Notes: generated by a model from the sequence alone, not told the origin. Positions 1 to 12,404 are shown, counted from the stretch's first letter. The stretch is DNA of 41,115 nt from DASYQD01 sp036005845 (GCA_036005845.1 DASYQD010000001.1:1-41115); one strand, 5' to 3'. Numbers and translations: made by a program.

Positions 1-3000
1 GACGTCTATTACGACAATGCGATCCCCATCTTCGATCTCGCCACGGACAGCCCGGTGCAGAGCGGATCCCTCATCTTCCCGGGAGCGGAGCGCGCCCGCT
101 GCGTCGCCGAGCGCGGCGGTCTCGCCTTCCTCGGCACCCAGACCTCCGGCGGCGGCACTCTCTGGATCGGGCGCTACCTCCAGCTGGATGACGATGCCGG
201 TATCGCTCCTTCGGTGGCGATCACGACACCGGTCAGCGACGCCACGCTGCTCGAGCGGCAGTGGACCGCGGCGGAAGCCACGGCGACGGACGACATCGCC
301 GTGCGTTCCGTCGAGCTGTTCCGCGACGGCGTCTCGCTGGGGATCGCGTACGCCGCGCCGTACCGCCTGCGCTTCCAGGTGCCGATCGGCGTGCAGACGA
401 TGACGCTGACCGCGGTCGCCGAGGACTACGCGGGCAATCGCACGACCTCGGAACCGGTGGTCGTCCAGGTCCATCCCAATCCCAACGCGGTCGTCGAGCT
501 GCTGGCCCCGCGGATTGGATCGTCGGTCGTCGAGGGCACTTCCCTGGCGCTGGTAGCGGACGTTACCGACGAACGCCCCTTACAGGCGGTCGAGTTCTGG
601 ATCGATCAGCAGCTGGTGAGCTCGCAGACGACGCCGCCCTTCCACTTCTCCTACGCCGTTCCTCGCGGCTCGGGCGACTTCAACGTGCGGGCCATCGCAC
701 GCGACGATCTGGGATCGATCGAGCCGGCGCCCGTGCTCGTTCACGTCCTCCGCGACGCGCCTCCCGTGGTGGTCATCGCCAAGCCGAGCGACCCCACCGT
801 GGAAGTGCTGCCAGGCAGCATCCTCGAAGTCCTGGTGACGGCGCAGGACGACGTCCGCGTCGATGCGGTCAGTCTGCTGTTGAATGGGGCGGCGTTCGGC
901 TCGGCCCCCCTGCCGGCCTCCTTCTTCGACGTGCCGGTGCCGATCGGCGCCCGTGAGATGACCCTGCGGGCGACCGCCACCGACTCCTACGGTCAGGTTG
1001 CGCAATCGGCCTCGATCACCATACCAATCGCGGACAGCGATCCCGGCACCGCCGCCGTGGGCACCGTCGTCGACACGACCCAAACGCCGGTGTCCGGCGC
1101 CGCGGTCACCTGCGGCGGTGTCAGCGGGACGAGCGGCGGCAACGGCGCCTTCTCGATCGCCGGCATTCCCGGAGCGCTCGGCCAGATCACCTGCACGGCC
1201 AACGCGACGAACGCCACGGGACATCGGCTCACCGGACGTTCGCTACCGATGGCGGCGGTCGTCGGCGGCACGACGGCGATGGGACAGATCGTGTTGCGCC
1301 CCTTCTCGGGATACCTGTTCTCGGGCCCCAGGATCAAGCTCCAGGACCCGCCGCGATCGGTTGGCGTCGGCGATTTCGACGGCGACGGCAAAGCGGATCT
1401 GGTCGTCAGCCGCACGGGTAGCCCACAGGGCATCGTGGAGCTCTTCAAGGTCGGAGACGACGGCCTCTACCACAGCGTTTCCGTGCGAGCCAGTCCCTCC
1501 TATGGCGCGATGGAAGTCGCCGATCTCAACCGGGACGGCCGTCTCGACGTGGCTGTCGCGCCAGAGAACGGATTCAGCTTGGCAACGCACCTGGGAAATG
1601 GCAACGGTACGTTCCAGACCAACATCAACACGCTCGGCGACTATCATGAGAAGAACACGAACAACGCTGCCGGGGACCTCAACCGCGACGCCGTGATGGA
1701 CCTCGTCGTCGGGGGCCTGCCGCTCATCGGCCGCGGCGATGGATCGTTCGTGAGGAACTTCGGGACCGGTGGCTACTATTCGGGCGTCGCCCTCGGCGAC
1801 GTCAACGGCGACGGCATTCTCGATTACGCGGGCGTGCGCGAAGACCCCCTTTTTGGGCCGTCCGCGTACTCGGTGTCGCTGGGCGTGGGTGACGGCACCT
1901 TCCTGGGCGGCACGTTTCAGTCGTTGTCCGGGCTTCCCCACGCCCTGGCCATCGCGGATTTCACCGGCGATGGAAATGCTGACCTCGTCGTGAGGCGACT
2001 ATTCCCCCCCGAGCTGGTGCTCATCGAGGGTCATGGGGATGGGACGTTCGCCGATCCCACGCCATTCCCGCCAAGGTTCCAGACCTCGACCGGCCAGCGG
2101 TGCGTGCTCAGGGCGGCCGACCTGAACGCGGACGGGCGACCGGACTTGGTCACCTGTTGGTTCAGCGACATCACGGTGCTGCTCAATGAGGGCGGCGGCC
2201 AGTTCGGTCCGCAGCAGGCCTACGGGGTAGGCGATTCACCCGGTGACGTGCGGATCGCAGACCTCGATGCCGACGGGATCCCAGACGTAGTGACGGCGAA
2301 TCGAAACACCGGTGGCGGGACGACCAGGGACCTGTCGATCCTCTACGGCTTGGGGGCCGGGTTGCTCGATTCGTATCAGGCCACCACTGCCGGCACGAGA
2401 CCCACTTCGGTCGCGGTTGGCGATCTCGACGGCGACGGCCACCTCGACGTAGTCGTGGCCGACGACCGCCGCGGTTCCTTCGTTGCTTCGACGGTCAACG
2501 TCCTCCTCGGACGAGGCGACGGCACGCTGATGGCGCCGGTGGCATACCCACTCGGCGGCGCCTTGGCCGGATTCACGTCGGCTGCGCTGGCGGTCAAGCT
2601 GGCGGACGTCGATCGGGATGGCAAGCTCGACGTGTTGGCCGTCGTCGACAACTCGGTGGCGGTCTTCAGCGGTGTCGGCGACGGAACGCTCGCCAGCCCC
2701 GCCCTTTATCCGGTCGGAACGACGCCGAACGACCTGGTCGTCGCCGACCTCGACGGGGACGCGGCTCTCGACGTGCTCACCGTCAATCTAGGAAGTCAGG
2801 ACGCTTCCTTGCTCTATGGCAGCGGCAACGGAACGTTGGCGACCGAGCAGCGCTTGCAGACAGGCGGGGCGTGGAATGCCGCCGTCGCCGACTTGAACGG
2901 AGATGGCAGGACCGATCTCGCTTTGACCGGTGGCAGCTCGGTGGCGCTGTTCCTCGGCCAAGGCGGACGCTCGTTCATCGCTGGAGCCGTCCTGCCGGTC

Positions 3001-3432
3001 GGCAGCTCCCCAACGAGTATCCGTCTCGGGGATCTCAACGGCGACGCCAAGATCGACATCGTCGCATCCAACAGCGACTCGGGCGACGTCTCGGTGCTTC
3101 TCGGCACCGGGGGCGGAGCTTTCGCTCCTCAGGTTCGGTACAGCGTGCGCTATGGTGGCACCCAGCTGTTTGGCAACAGCCTGGCGCTGGACCTCTTCGA
3201 CGCCGACCGCGACGGCAAGCTCGACCTCGCCGTCACCAGCATCGACGACCGAACCGTATCGCTGTTTCTGGGCGCCGGTGATGGGACGCTCAAGGCGCCG
3301 CAAGTCTTCGGTGCCGGCCGTTGTCCCCAGCGCGTCGTGAGCGGCGACGTCAACGGCGATTCGCTACCTGAGTTGATCGTCACCAACGAGTGCGCGGGGA
3401 CCGCGAACCTGAACATCCTGACGCATCGCTAG
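1..3432 (+). CDS. Secreted FG-GAP/VCBS repeat protein with N-terminal Ig-like modules (5' partial)
   Basis: The reading frame is open from base 1, so the gene starts left of the window; the GTG at 55 is only an internal possibility. Roughly the first 340 codons hold repeated Ig-like modules with the pattern VxI..P....V...S...V...A.DD..V..V.....G (three or four copies), then a carboxypeptidase-regulatory-like stretch (about 1060-1240, GTVVDTTQTPVSGAAVTCGG). From about 1360 to the end I count 14 FG-GAP/VCBS repeats, each with a calcium-loop core such as DFDGDGKADLVV, DLNRDGRLDVAV, DVNGDGILDY or DADRDGKLDLAV. Such repeats fold into integrin-alpha-like beta-propellers that bind calcium on the outside of cells. 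No sorting tag is seen after the last repeat; the protein ends NILTHR. Likely an extracellular or surface adhesion/binding protein; no ligand can be inferred. Confidence 0.85.
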   Translation, partial: DVYYDNAIPIFDLATDSPVQSGSLIFPGAERARCVAERGGLAFLGTQTSGGGTLWIGRYLQLDDDAGIAPSVAITTPVSDATLLERQWTAAEATATDDIAVRSVELFRDGVSLGIAYAAPYRLRFQVPIGVQTMTLTAVAEDYAGNRTTSEPVVVQVHPNPNAVVELLAPRIGSSVVEGTSLALVADVTDERPLQAVEFWIDQQLVSSQTTPPFHFSYAVPRGSGDFNVRAIARDDLGSIEPAPVLVHVLRDAPPVVVIAKPSDPTVEVLPGSILEVLVTAQDDVRVDAVSLLLNGAAFGSAPLPASFFDVPVPIGAREMTLRATATDSYGQVAQSASITIPIADSDPGTAAVGTVVDTTQTPVSGAAVTCGGVSGTSGGNGAFSIAGIPGALGQITCTANATNATGHRLTGRSLPMAAVVGGTTAMGQIVLRPFSGYLFSGPRIKLQDPPRSVGVGDFDGDGKADLVVSRTGSPQGIVELFKVGDDGLYHSVSVRASPSYGAMEVADLNRDGRLDVAVAPENGFSLATHLGNGNGTFQTNINTLGDYHEKNTNNAAGDLNRDAVMDLVVGGLPLIGRGDGSFVRNFGTGGYYSGVALGDVNGDGILDYAGVREDPLFGPSAYSVSLGVGDGTFLGGTFQSLSGLPHALAIADFTGDGNADLVVRRLFPPELVLIEGHGDGTFADPTPFPPRFQTSTGQRCVLRAADLNADGRPDLVTCWFSDITVLLNEGGGQFGPQQAYGVGDSPGDVRIADLDADGIPDVVTANRNTGGGTTRDLSILYGLGAGLLDSYQATTAGTRPTSVAVGDLDGDGHLDVVVADDRRGSFVASTVNVLLGRGDGTLMAPVAYPLGGALAGFTSAALAVKLADVDRDGKLDVLAVVDNSVAVFSGVGDGTLASPALYPVGTTPNDLVVADLDGDAALDVLTVNLGSQDASLLYGSGNGTLATEQRLQTGGAWNAAVADLNGDGRTDLALTGGSSVALFLGQGGRSFIAGAVLPVGSSPTSIRLGDLNGDAKIDIVASNSDSGDVSVLLGTGGGAFAPQVRYSVRYGGTQLFGNSLALDLFDADRDGKLDLAVTSIDDRTVSLFLGAGDGTLKAPQVFGAGRCPQRVVSGDVNGDSLPELIVTNECAGTANLNILTHR

Positions 3433-3446
3433 CGCAGCGACCCTGC

Positions 3447-3452
3447 TATGCT
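3447..3452 (+). promoter_or_regulatory. Possible -10 element (TATGCT) for the 3508 gene
   Basis: TATGCT stands in a G+C-rich gap, 55 bases upstream of the ATG at 3508. No convincing -35 hexamer is seen, so this is a weak call resting on the isolated TANNNT-like hexamer. Confidence 0.3.
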
Positions 3453-3507
3453 GTGAACGCTTCAACAACGGCCTCAGGCGACACCGGGCGACCATCGGAG
3501 GGTCACG

Positions 3508-4359
3508 ATGCACCACGCGAGCTGGCGGACGCTCACACCAGCGCTCCTCCTCGGCCTATCGAGCATCGCCGCATCCGCGCAGACCGCGCCGCCAGCCACG
3601 GCTCCTCCGGCCGGCGTCGCCGATCCCACGGTGACCGCCGCCGACGTGGCGGCGAGCCCGCTGCAGGCAGTCGGCCCGCAGGCGGGCTTCGGCGACCTGC
3701 TGGTGCTCGGCACCGGCGCCAGGTTCCAGCTCGCCCAAGCGGCGGCCGACGACGTGCCGATCATCGACGGCACGCCGGTCACCGTGGCGCAGCTCGCCGG
3801 CCCGTGGCAGCCCGGCCGTCACGCCGTCGCGCTGCAGGCGCCGCCGCAGCCCGGCGGCGAGCCGGCGGTGCAGCCGCCGCTCCACTTCGTCTACGACCCC
3901 GGCCCGCCGACGATCCAGTGGGAGGTCGGCGACACGCACCTCCTCGACGCGCACGGCCTCGACCAGGACGTGCACCGCGACCGCCCGCCGCGGCACGTCA
4001 TCCCCGAGCGCGACCGCCGCGTGAAGATCCTGTGGTCGCCCGACGGCCGCCGCTGGCTGCCGCTGCTGCCCAAGGACGCCCACACCGACGCCGGCGGCGC
4101 GCTCGCCGACTGGGTGACCGCCGCCGACCGGCCGCAGGTCTTCCTCTGGGCGCTCAGCAGCCGGGTGCTCGACAACGGCGCTCCGGTCGCGCCGCAGAAG
4201 CTGCAGCTGGTGCGCATCTGGGCGGGCGACGAGCTGTCCGCGGTGCGCGATCTGCGGCTGCGCGTGCTGCCCGGCACAGCGGGCGGTCATCGCCTCGAGA
4301 TGGTGGCCACTGACCTCGTCGGCAACGCGACGACGGTGACCTGGCCGCTGGCGCACTGA
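3508..4359 (+). CDS. Secreted protein of unknown function
   Basis: 283 residues. I do not recognise a family. The ATG at 3508 has GGAGG eight bases upstream. Residues 1-24 form a signal peptide ending ASA before QTAPPA, so the mature protein should be periplasmic or outer-membrane associated. The first 100 mature residues are Ala/Pro-rich. The remainder looks beta-rich, with WSPDGRRWLPLLP (bacterial Ig or sugar-binding-like), an acidic/basic stretch near residues 150-170, and a last segment (LRLRVLPGTAGGHRLEMVATDLVGNATTV) that resembles the closing strands of an Ig-like fold, where A.D..GN..T is common. It lies 88 bases upstream of the TonB receptor on the same strand, so it could be a surface partner of that locus, but this is only positional. 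Confidence 0.75.
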   Translation: MHHASWRTLTPALLLGLSSIAASAQTAPPATAPPAGVADPTVTAADVAASPLQAVGPQAGFGDLLVLGTGARFQLAQAAADDVPIIDGTPVTVAQLAGPWQPGRHAVALQAPPQPGGEPAVQPPLHFVYDPGPPTIQWEVGDTHLLDAHGLDQDVHRDRPPRHVIPERDRRVKILWSPDGRRWLPLLPKDAHTDAGGALADWVTAADRPQVFLWALSSRVLDNGAPVAPQKLQLVRIWAGDELSAVRDLRLRVLPGTAGGHRLEMVATDLVGNATTVTWPLAH

Positions 4360-4398
4360 ACGTACGGAACCGCAGAGCGCGAACGGAGCCCCAAGAGC

Positions 4399-4430
4399 GC
4401 CGCAGGTCGGCCCCGCGGCGAGCCTGCGGC
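4399..4430 (+). promoter_or_regulatory. Leader stem-loop before the TonB receptor
   Basis: Perfect 8-bp inverted repeat GCCGCAGG (4399-4406) and CCTGCGGC (4423-4430) with a 16-base G+C-rich loop, ending a few bases before the GAGGA ribosome site of the receptor gene (ATG 4448). It could terminate upstream transcription or modulate translation. It does not resemble a cobalamin riboswitch, which would be much longer. Confidence 0.35.
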
Positions 4431-4447
4431 GCGGCGAGGAACCGACC

Positions 4448-6415
4448 ATGAGCGAAGCTCCACGACTCTCGCCGCGCGCGGGGGCGAGCCCGCGACGCCG
4501 CCTGCTGCTCGCCGCCGCCTGGCTGGGGCTGCTCGCGCCGTGGGCGCCGTCGCGCGCCGCCGCGACGCCCGCCGAGGCGCCGGCGCCGACTCCCGCCGAG
4601 CTCAAGCAGCTGCCGCTCGAGATGCTGCTCGACGTCGCGGTGACCTCGGCGACGAAACGCCCGCAGGCCCTTTCCGAGACGGCGGCGGCGATCACCGTCG
4701 TCACCGCCGAGGACTTGCGCAGGAGCGGCGTGCGCAGCCTGCCCGAGGCGCTGCGCCTCGCCGCCGGCTTGCACGTGGCGCGCTTCGACAGCCGCACCTG
4801 GGCGATCAGCGCCCGCGGCTTCAACTCGCAGGCCGCCAACAAGCTGCTGGTGCTCATCGACGGCCGCAGCGTCTACACGCCGCTCTTCTCGGGCGTCTTC
4901 TGGGACGTGCAGAACCCGCTGCTCGAGGACGTCGAGCGCATCGAGGTGGTGCGCGGTCCCGGCGCCACGCTGTGGGGCGCCAACGCCGTCAACGGCGTCG
5001 TCAACGTCATCACCCGCCACTCGGCCGACACCCACGGTGACCTCGCCGTGCTCGCCGCCGGCGACGAGGAGCGCGCCTTCGCGGCCTTCCGCCACGGCGG
5101 CACCTTGGGCAAAGGAGGCAACGGCCACTATCGCGTCTACGCGCAGTACGACTACCGCGACGCGCTGGCGCGCACCGACGGCACCAGCGCCGACGATCCG
5201 CTGCGCATCGCGCAGGCCGGGTTTCGCAGCGACCGCACCGTCGCCTCCGGCGACCTGACGCTGCAGGGCGACGTCTACGGCGGCCGCATCGGCCACCGCG
5301 TCTTCGACGACACCGACGTCAGCGGCGGCAACGTGCTCGGCACCTGGTCGCGCCACATCCGGCGGGGCTCGGATTTCACGCTGCGCGCCTACGTCGACCA
5401 CACGATGCGCGACGCGCCGTCGCAGTTCCGCGAGCGCCGCGACACGCTCGACCTCGACCTCCAGCACCGCTGGCTGCGCGGGCGGCACGACCTGCTGTGG
5501 GGCGGCGGCTACCGCAGCAGCGGCGACCGCGTGCGCAGCACGCCGGCCGTCGCCTGGGTCCCCGAGCGCGAGACCATCTCGGTGGCCAACGTCTTCGTGC
5601 AGGACCAGGTGCGGCTCGCCGACCGCTGGCGGTTGCAGCTCGGCCTGCGGCTCGAGGACCAGTCGACGGTCGACCCGGAAGTCCTGCCGGCGCTGACGCT
5701 GGCCTGGCAGCTCGCGCCCGAGCGCCTGCTCTGGGCCGGCGCCGGACGCGCCGTGCGGGCGCCGACGCGCATCGACCGCGACCTCCGCGTTCCCGGCGAA
5801 GGGACGCCGGTCTTCGTCGGCAACAAGGACTTCCAATCCGAGGAGGCGGTCGCCTACGAGCTCGGCTATCGGATGGCGGCGGGGCCGGCCGCCGTGCTCG
5901 AGGCCGTCGCGTTCTACAACGACTACGACTCGCTGCGCACGCAGGAGGCGCCGACGGCGTCGGGCGAGCCGGTGAAGCTCGGCAACCGCGGCAACGGGCA
6001 CATCCGCGGCGCCGGGATTAGCGGCAGCTGGCAGGCGCTGCAGCGGCTGCGACTCTCCGGCTCGGCGACGGTGCTGCGCTCGCACTTCGGCGTCGACGCC
6101 GGCAGCCACGACTTCACCCGCGGGCGGGACGAGGCGAACGACCCGCACGACTACTCGTCGCTGCGGGCCGACGTCGACTTGCCGCGCGACTTCGAGCTCG
6201 ACGGCTGGCTGCGGCACGTGGGTCGGCTGCCGAACCCCGCGGTGCCGGGGTATACGGAGCTCGACCTGCGTCTCGGTTGGCGGCGGCCGGGCGGCTGGGA
6301 GCTGGCGCTGGTGGGGCAGAACCTGTTGCACGAGAGCCATCCGGAGTTCGGCGCCGAAGTGACCCGCGACGAGGTGCAGCGCGGCGTCTTCGCGCAGGTG
6401 ACGTGGAGGCACTGA
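4448..6415 (+). CDS. TonB-dependent outer-membrane receptor
   Basis: 655 residues, at the short end for a TonB-dependent receptor. The ATG at 4448 has GAGGA seven bases upstream. Residues 1-38 are an Arg-rich then hydrophobic signal peptide. Residues about 73-190 are the plug domain with strong family signatures: TAAAITVVTAEDLRRSGV, ARGFNSQAANKLLVLIDGRS, and VERIEVVRGPGATLWGANAVNGV. The rest is a 22-strand-type barrel, ending VTWRH rather than the usual aromatic terminal residue. The plug sequence is of the subgroup often found beside yfiR and GGDEF or histidine-kinase genes. The next gene, yfiR, starts inside the last codons (GTG 6403), so the two are translationally coupled. Substrate unknown; energised transport of a siderophore, vitamin or carbohydrate, or signal reception, are all possible. 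Confidence 0.92.
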   Translation: MSEAPRLSPRAGASPRRRLLLAAAWLGLLAPWAPSRAAATPAEAPAPTPAELKQLPLEMLLDVAVTSATKRPQALSETAAAITVVTAEDLRRSGVRSLPEALRLAAGLHVARFDSRTWAISARGFNSQAANKLLVLIDGRSVYTPLFSGVFWDVQNPLLEDVERIEVVRGPGATLWGANAVNGVVNVITRHSADTHGDLAVLAAGDEERAFAAFRHGGTLGKGGNGHYRVYAQYDYRDALARTDGTSADDPLRIAQAGFRSDRTVASGDLTLQGDVYGGRIGHRVFDDTDVSGGNVLGTWSRHIRRGSDFTLRAYVDHTMRDAPSQFRERRDTLDLDLQHRWLRGRHDLLWGGGYRSSGDRVRSTPAVAWVPERETISVANVFVQDQVRLADRWRLQLGLRLEDQSTVDPEVLPALTLAWQLAPERLLWAGAGRAVRAPTRIDRDLRVPGEGTPVFVGNKDFQSEEAVAYELGYRMAAGPAAVLEAVAFYNDYDSLRTQEAPTASGEPVKLGNRGNGHIRGAGISGSWQALQRLRLSGSATVLRSHFGVDAGSHDFTRGRDEANDPHDYSSLRADVDLPRDFELDGWLRHVGRLPNPAVPGYTELDLRLGWRRPGGWELALVGQNLLHESHPEFGAEVTRDEVQRGVFAQVTWRH

Positions 6416-6954
6416 GCAAGTTGTTCCGCCGCCTCGCCCTGCCGCTGCTGCTGCTCGCCGCGGCGTCGCCGCTCGCCGGCGACACGCCGGCGCGAGGCGC
6501 GCGCGAGTACGACCTCAAGGCGACGTTCCTCTTCCACTTCACGCACTTCGTCGAGTGGCCGGCGGCGGCGTTCGGCTCGGCGGACGCGCCCTTCCGGCTC
6601 TGCGTGATGTCGCCCGATCCGTTCGGCGGCGCGTTGCGGGAAGTGGTGGCGGGCGAGCGCGCCGGCGGCCGCGAGCTGGTGGTGAAGACGGTGGAGACCG
6701 CGGACGACGCCAAAGGCTGTCAGATCGTCTTCGTGCCCGACGAGCGCGACTCGGCGCTGGTGCGCGACCTGCCGGGCATGCGCGAAGGATTCGTGCTGGC
6801 TGTCGGCGAGCGCAACGACTTCCTCGACCGCGGCGGCATGGTGCGCTTCGACCTGCGGCAGGGGAAGATCCGGCTCAAGGTGTCGCGCCGCGCGCTGGGC
6901 AAGAGCCAGCTCCGCATGAGCTCGAAGCTGCTCGCCGTGGCCGACATGGAGTAG
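6403..6954 (+). CDS. YfiR-family periplasmic regulator
   Basis: 183 residues from GTG 6403, which overlaps the receptor gene by 13 bases; TTG 6421 is an alternative start. Residues 9-25 are a hydrophobic signal segment. The body matches the YfiR (DUF4154) pattern: EYDLKATFLFHFTHFVEWP near residues 35-53, LCVMSPDPFGGAL near 66-78, and a C-terminal FDLRQGKIRLKVSRRALGKSQLRMSSKLL. It keeps the usual cysteine pair (C67 and C106). In Pseudomonas, YfiR is a periplasmic inhibitor that binds the CHASE8 domain of the diguanylate cyclase YfiN. Here the next gene carries a CHASE8-like sensor fused to a histidine kinase, so I infer that this YfiR controls a kinase rather than a cyclase. The gap to that kinase is 14 bases. 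Confidence 0.88.
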   Translation: MEALSKLFRRLALPLLLLAAASPLAGDTPARGAREYDLKATFLFHFTHFVEWPAAAFGSADAPFRLCVMSPDPFGGALREVVAGERAGGRELVVKTVETADDAKGCQIVFVPDERDSALVRDLPGMREGFVLAVGERNDFLDRGGMVRFDLRQGKIRLKVSRRALGKSQLRMSSKLLAVADME

Positions 6955-6968
6955 CGCCGTTGGCCGGC

Positions 6969-8547
<1,579 letters not shown>

Positions 8548-8555
<8 letters not shown>

Positions 8556-8984
8556 GCGGGCACGGCCCATCCTGGTGGTCGAGGACAGCCCCGAGGACTT
8601 CGAGGCGACGCGGCGCGGACTGCAGCGCGGCGGCTTCTCGCACCCCTTGATCCACGTCGGCGACGGCGACGAAGCCCTCGATTACCTCTTCCGCCGCGGC
8701 CACTTCGCGCGCGACCGCTCGCCGCGGCCGCGCCTGATCCTGCTCGACTTGAACCTGCCGGGTACCGACGGCCGCGAGGTGCTCGCCAGCATCAAGGCCG
8801 ACGACGACCTGCGGCAGATCCCGGTCGTCGTCTTCACCACCTCGCGCGACCATCGCGACATCGAGGCCTGCTACCGCGCCGGCGCCAACAGCTACGTGCA
8901 GAAGCCGGTGGACCTGCCCGAGTTCCGGCGCGCCCTCGACAGCGTCAAGAACTACTGGTTCGAGACGGTCGTGCTGCCGACCGA

Positions 8985-8988
<4 letters not shown>
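8548..8988 (+). CDS. Stand-alone receiver-domain response regulator (Rcp1-like)
   Basis: 146 residues from GTG 8548, chosen because GGAGG lies just upstream and the start overlaps the kinase stop by 8 bases; ATG 8521 would add nine residues. Single REC domain with no output: acidic pair in VVEDSPED (residues 12-13), phospho-acceptor Asp67 in LILLDLNLPG, Thr pair in VVFTTS and Lys in QKPVD. Insertions around YLFRRGHFARDRS are typical of cyanobacterial Rcp1-type regulators that pair with ASHDLKEPLR kinases. It likely accepts phosphate from the upstream kinase and passes it on or acts by protein binding. Its stop overlaps the next start by GTGA. Confidence 0.9.
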
Positions 8989-10712
<1,724 letters not shown>

Positions 10713-10768
10713 GGGAGGAGTAGGATCCTCGGGCGGCGTCGCCGTTTCCAGCGGCAGCCCCACCCTCC

Positions 10769-11401
10769 ATGCGCCTCGTCCTCGCCGACGACCATCGCCT
10801 CGTGCTGGAGGCGTTGCTGCTGCTGCTCCATCGCGAGGACGACCTCGAGGTGGTGGCGACCTGCGCCGACGGGCACGAGGCGCTGGCGGCGGTGCGCCGT
10901 CATCACCCCGACATCCTCGTCCTCGACCTCAGCATGCCGCACCTCGACGGCATCGGCGTGCTGCGTGAGCTGGCGTCGGCGAACGACGGCACGCGCGTCG
11001 TGGTGCTCACCGCCGGCGCCGACGAGCGTGAGCTGGTGGAGGCGATCCGGCTCGGCGCCCGCGGCGTGGTGCTCAAGGAGATGGCATCGCGGCTGCTCCT
11101 GCAGTGCCTGCGCAAGGTGCACGCGGGCGAGCAGTGGCTGGAGAAGCGCTCGGTGGCGGCGGCGCTCGAGAGCCTGATGCGGCGCGAGCGCGGCGCCGCG
11201 GAGATGCGCGGACTCCTGACGCCGCGCGAGCTCTCCGTCCTCCGCCTGCTCGCCAAGGGCCTGCGCAACCGCGAGATCGGCGAGCACCTCCACATCGGCG
11301 AGGGCACGGTCAAGACGCACCTGCACAACGTCTACCGCAAACTGAAAGTGGACGGCAGGCTGGCGCTGATGCGAGTGGCGCGGGAGAAAGGGCTGGCGTA
11401 G
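10769..11401 (+). CDS. NarL/FixJ-type response regulator
   Basis: 210 residues from ATG 10769. REC domain with acidic pair at 7-8 (LADDHR), phospho-acceptor Asp53 (LVLDLSMPHLDG), Thr in VVLTAG and Lys in VLKEMAS; then a LuxR-type helix-turn-helix about residues 147-200 (LLTPRELSVLRLLAKGLRNREI, HIGEGTVKTHLHNVYRKL). This is the DNA-binding output of the signalling locus starting at the TonB receptor. A TAGGAT hexamer at 10721 in the 56-base gap could be a separate -10 element. The stop codon lies inside the left arm of a perfect hairpin terminator. Confidence 0.92.
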   Translation: MRLVLADDHRLVLEALLLLLHREDDLEVVATCADGHEALAAVRRHHPDILVLDLSMPHLDGIGVLRELASANDGTRVVVLTAGADERELVEAIRLGARGVVLKEMASRLLLQCLRKVHAGEQWLEKRSVAAALESLMRRERGAAEMRGLLTPRELSVLRLLAKGLRNREIGEHLHIGEGTVKTHLHNVYRKLKVDGRLALMRVAREKGLA

Positions 11402-11424
11402 GGCGCGCCCGCGCGCCCTACGCC
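11395..11424. terminator. Bidirectional hairpin terminator between convergent genes
   Basis: Perfect 13-bp inverted repeat, GGCGTAGGGCGCG (11395-11407) and CGCGCCCTACGCC (11412-11424), with a 4-base loop. It contains the stop codon of the NarL-type regulator and ends 12 bases before the stop of the minus-strand secreted-protein gene, so it can serve both. No long T tract is present, as is usual in high-G+C genomes. Confidence 0.8.
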
Positions 11425-11436
11425 GAATGGGCAGGC

Positions 11437-12189
11437 CTACTTGAAGTTGCCGAAGTGGTCGATCGGGCAGGTGTCGCTCTCGTTGTTGAGCTCCATGGCA
11501 GCGCAGTCGAAGACATAGCCCGGGATGCCGTTGGTGAGCGCCGCTCCGGTGGCGTTGAAGGCGTTGAGCGCGCAGGCGACGCCGGTTCCCTGGTTGGCAG
11601 GGCCGCTGTAGATCCGCGGGTTGTCGAGCACGGTCTGCAGCGAGACGTCAGGGACGAGGTCCTGGCCGTACCAGGAGGTCGACACGAAGCCGTCGAAGAG
11701 GTCGAGGTTGCGGTCGTGCCCGACGAGCGCCCAGGCAGCATTGGTGGCGTTGCGCCAGAAGCCCGGCGAGCACCAGGCACCGTGCGTGAAGGGCCGGCAG
11801 CCATGGCTGACGACGAGTTGCGCGTTCTTCGCCTTGCCGTTGTACGTCCCGCTCACGGCGCCGGGAAGCGTGGCGGGGGCGTACCAGCCGCTGACGTACT
11901 TGAAGGTGCCGTTGCCGAACTTCGTCATCGCCGCCGTGCCCCATGGGCCGGTGATGTCGGCGGCGGAGGCGCCGGTGGCGGTGAGCACCCACAGCAGGTA
12001 CGGACCGTCGACCTCGGCGCCGTTGGCGACGCCGCAGATCTCGGTCTGCAGGTCGTAGCCGCCAAAGCCGTCGGCAATCAGGCCCTGGCCGGTGTAGCTG
12101 GCGCCGTTGGCGTAGGCGAAGGCCGCGCCGGCGGCGAGCGCCAGCATCGCGGTGAGGAGCCCAACTCTCTTCGTCACTGGGTATCGCAT
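11437..12189 (-). CDS. Secreted cysteine-containing protein with CxPGFWxN motif
   Basis: 250 residues from the ATG whose first base is 12189, preceded by AAAGGAGAAGGAC as ribosome site. Residues 1-29 are a signal peptide (LLTAMLALAAGAAFAYA). The mature protein is about 220 residues with repeated Gly/Asn/Thr and several cysteines (C52, C131, C140 and others near the C terminus). The central HGAWCSPGFWRNAT contains C/T-x-PGFW/YK/RN, a short motif recurring in otherwise unrelated secreted bacterial proteins; its function is not known to me. The last segment has CALNAFNATGAAL and FDCAAMELNNESDTCPIDHF, which look like disulfide-linked surface. No enzymatic motif is recognisable. It is monocistronic and converges on the signalling locus. 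Confidence 0.8.
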   Translation of the reverse strand: MRYPVTKRVGLLTAMLALAAGAAFAYANGASYTGQGLIADGFGGYDLQTEICGVANGAEVDGPYLLWVLTATGASAADITGPWGTAAMTKFGNGTFKYVSGWYAPATLPGAVSGTYNGKAKNAQLVVSHGCRPFTHGAWCSPGFWRNATNAAWALVGHDRNLDLFDGFVSTSWYGQDLVPDVSLQTVLDNPRIYSGPANQGTGVACALNAFNATGAALTNGIPGYVFDCAAMELNNESDTCPIDHFGNFK

Positions 12190-12318
12190 GTCCTTCTCCT
12201 TTTCGGTGAGGCTGGGCCTGGCGCGCGGCCGCGCCGTGCTGTCTGAGCTGCCCGCCTCGGGATGCCGATCAGAGTAAGGACGTTCGCCTCGCGGCACCAT
12301 TCAGCGAAGGATCGAATT

Positions 12319-12343
12319 CCGTCTACCGCGAAGGTGTAGACGG
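12319..12343. repeat. Inverted repeat, possible operator
   Basis: CCGTCTAC at 12319-12326 and its exact reverse complement GTAGACGG at 12336-12343, spaced by nine bases, in the gap upstream of both divergent genes. A 12-base palindrome follows at 12347-12358. Binding protein unknown. Confidence 0.45.
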
Positions 12344-12404
12344 CTCTATCGATCGATATAGGCGCCGACCCGGTGACCGGGCTCCTTTCGACCGCCGTGG
12401 GGGC

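Noticed and set aside
4360..4447. Cobalamin riboswitch before the TonB receptor
   Set aside because: The 88-base leader is too short and lacks the B12-box; only a simple stem-loop is present.
11104..12246. Plus-strand open frame covering the end of the NarL gene and the secreted-protein gene
   Set aside because: Overlaps two well-supported genes and crosses the terminator hairpin; composition is typical of a shadow frame.
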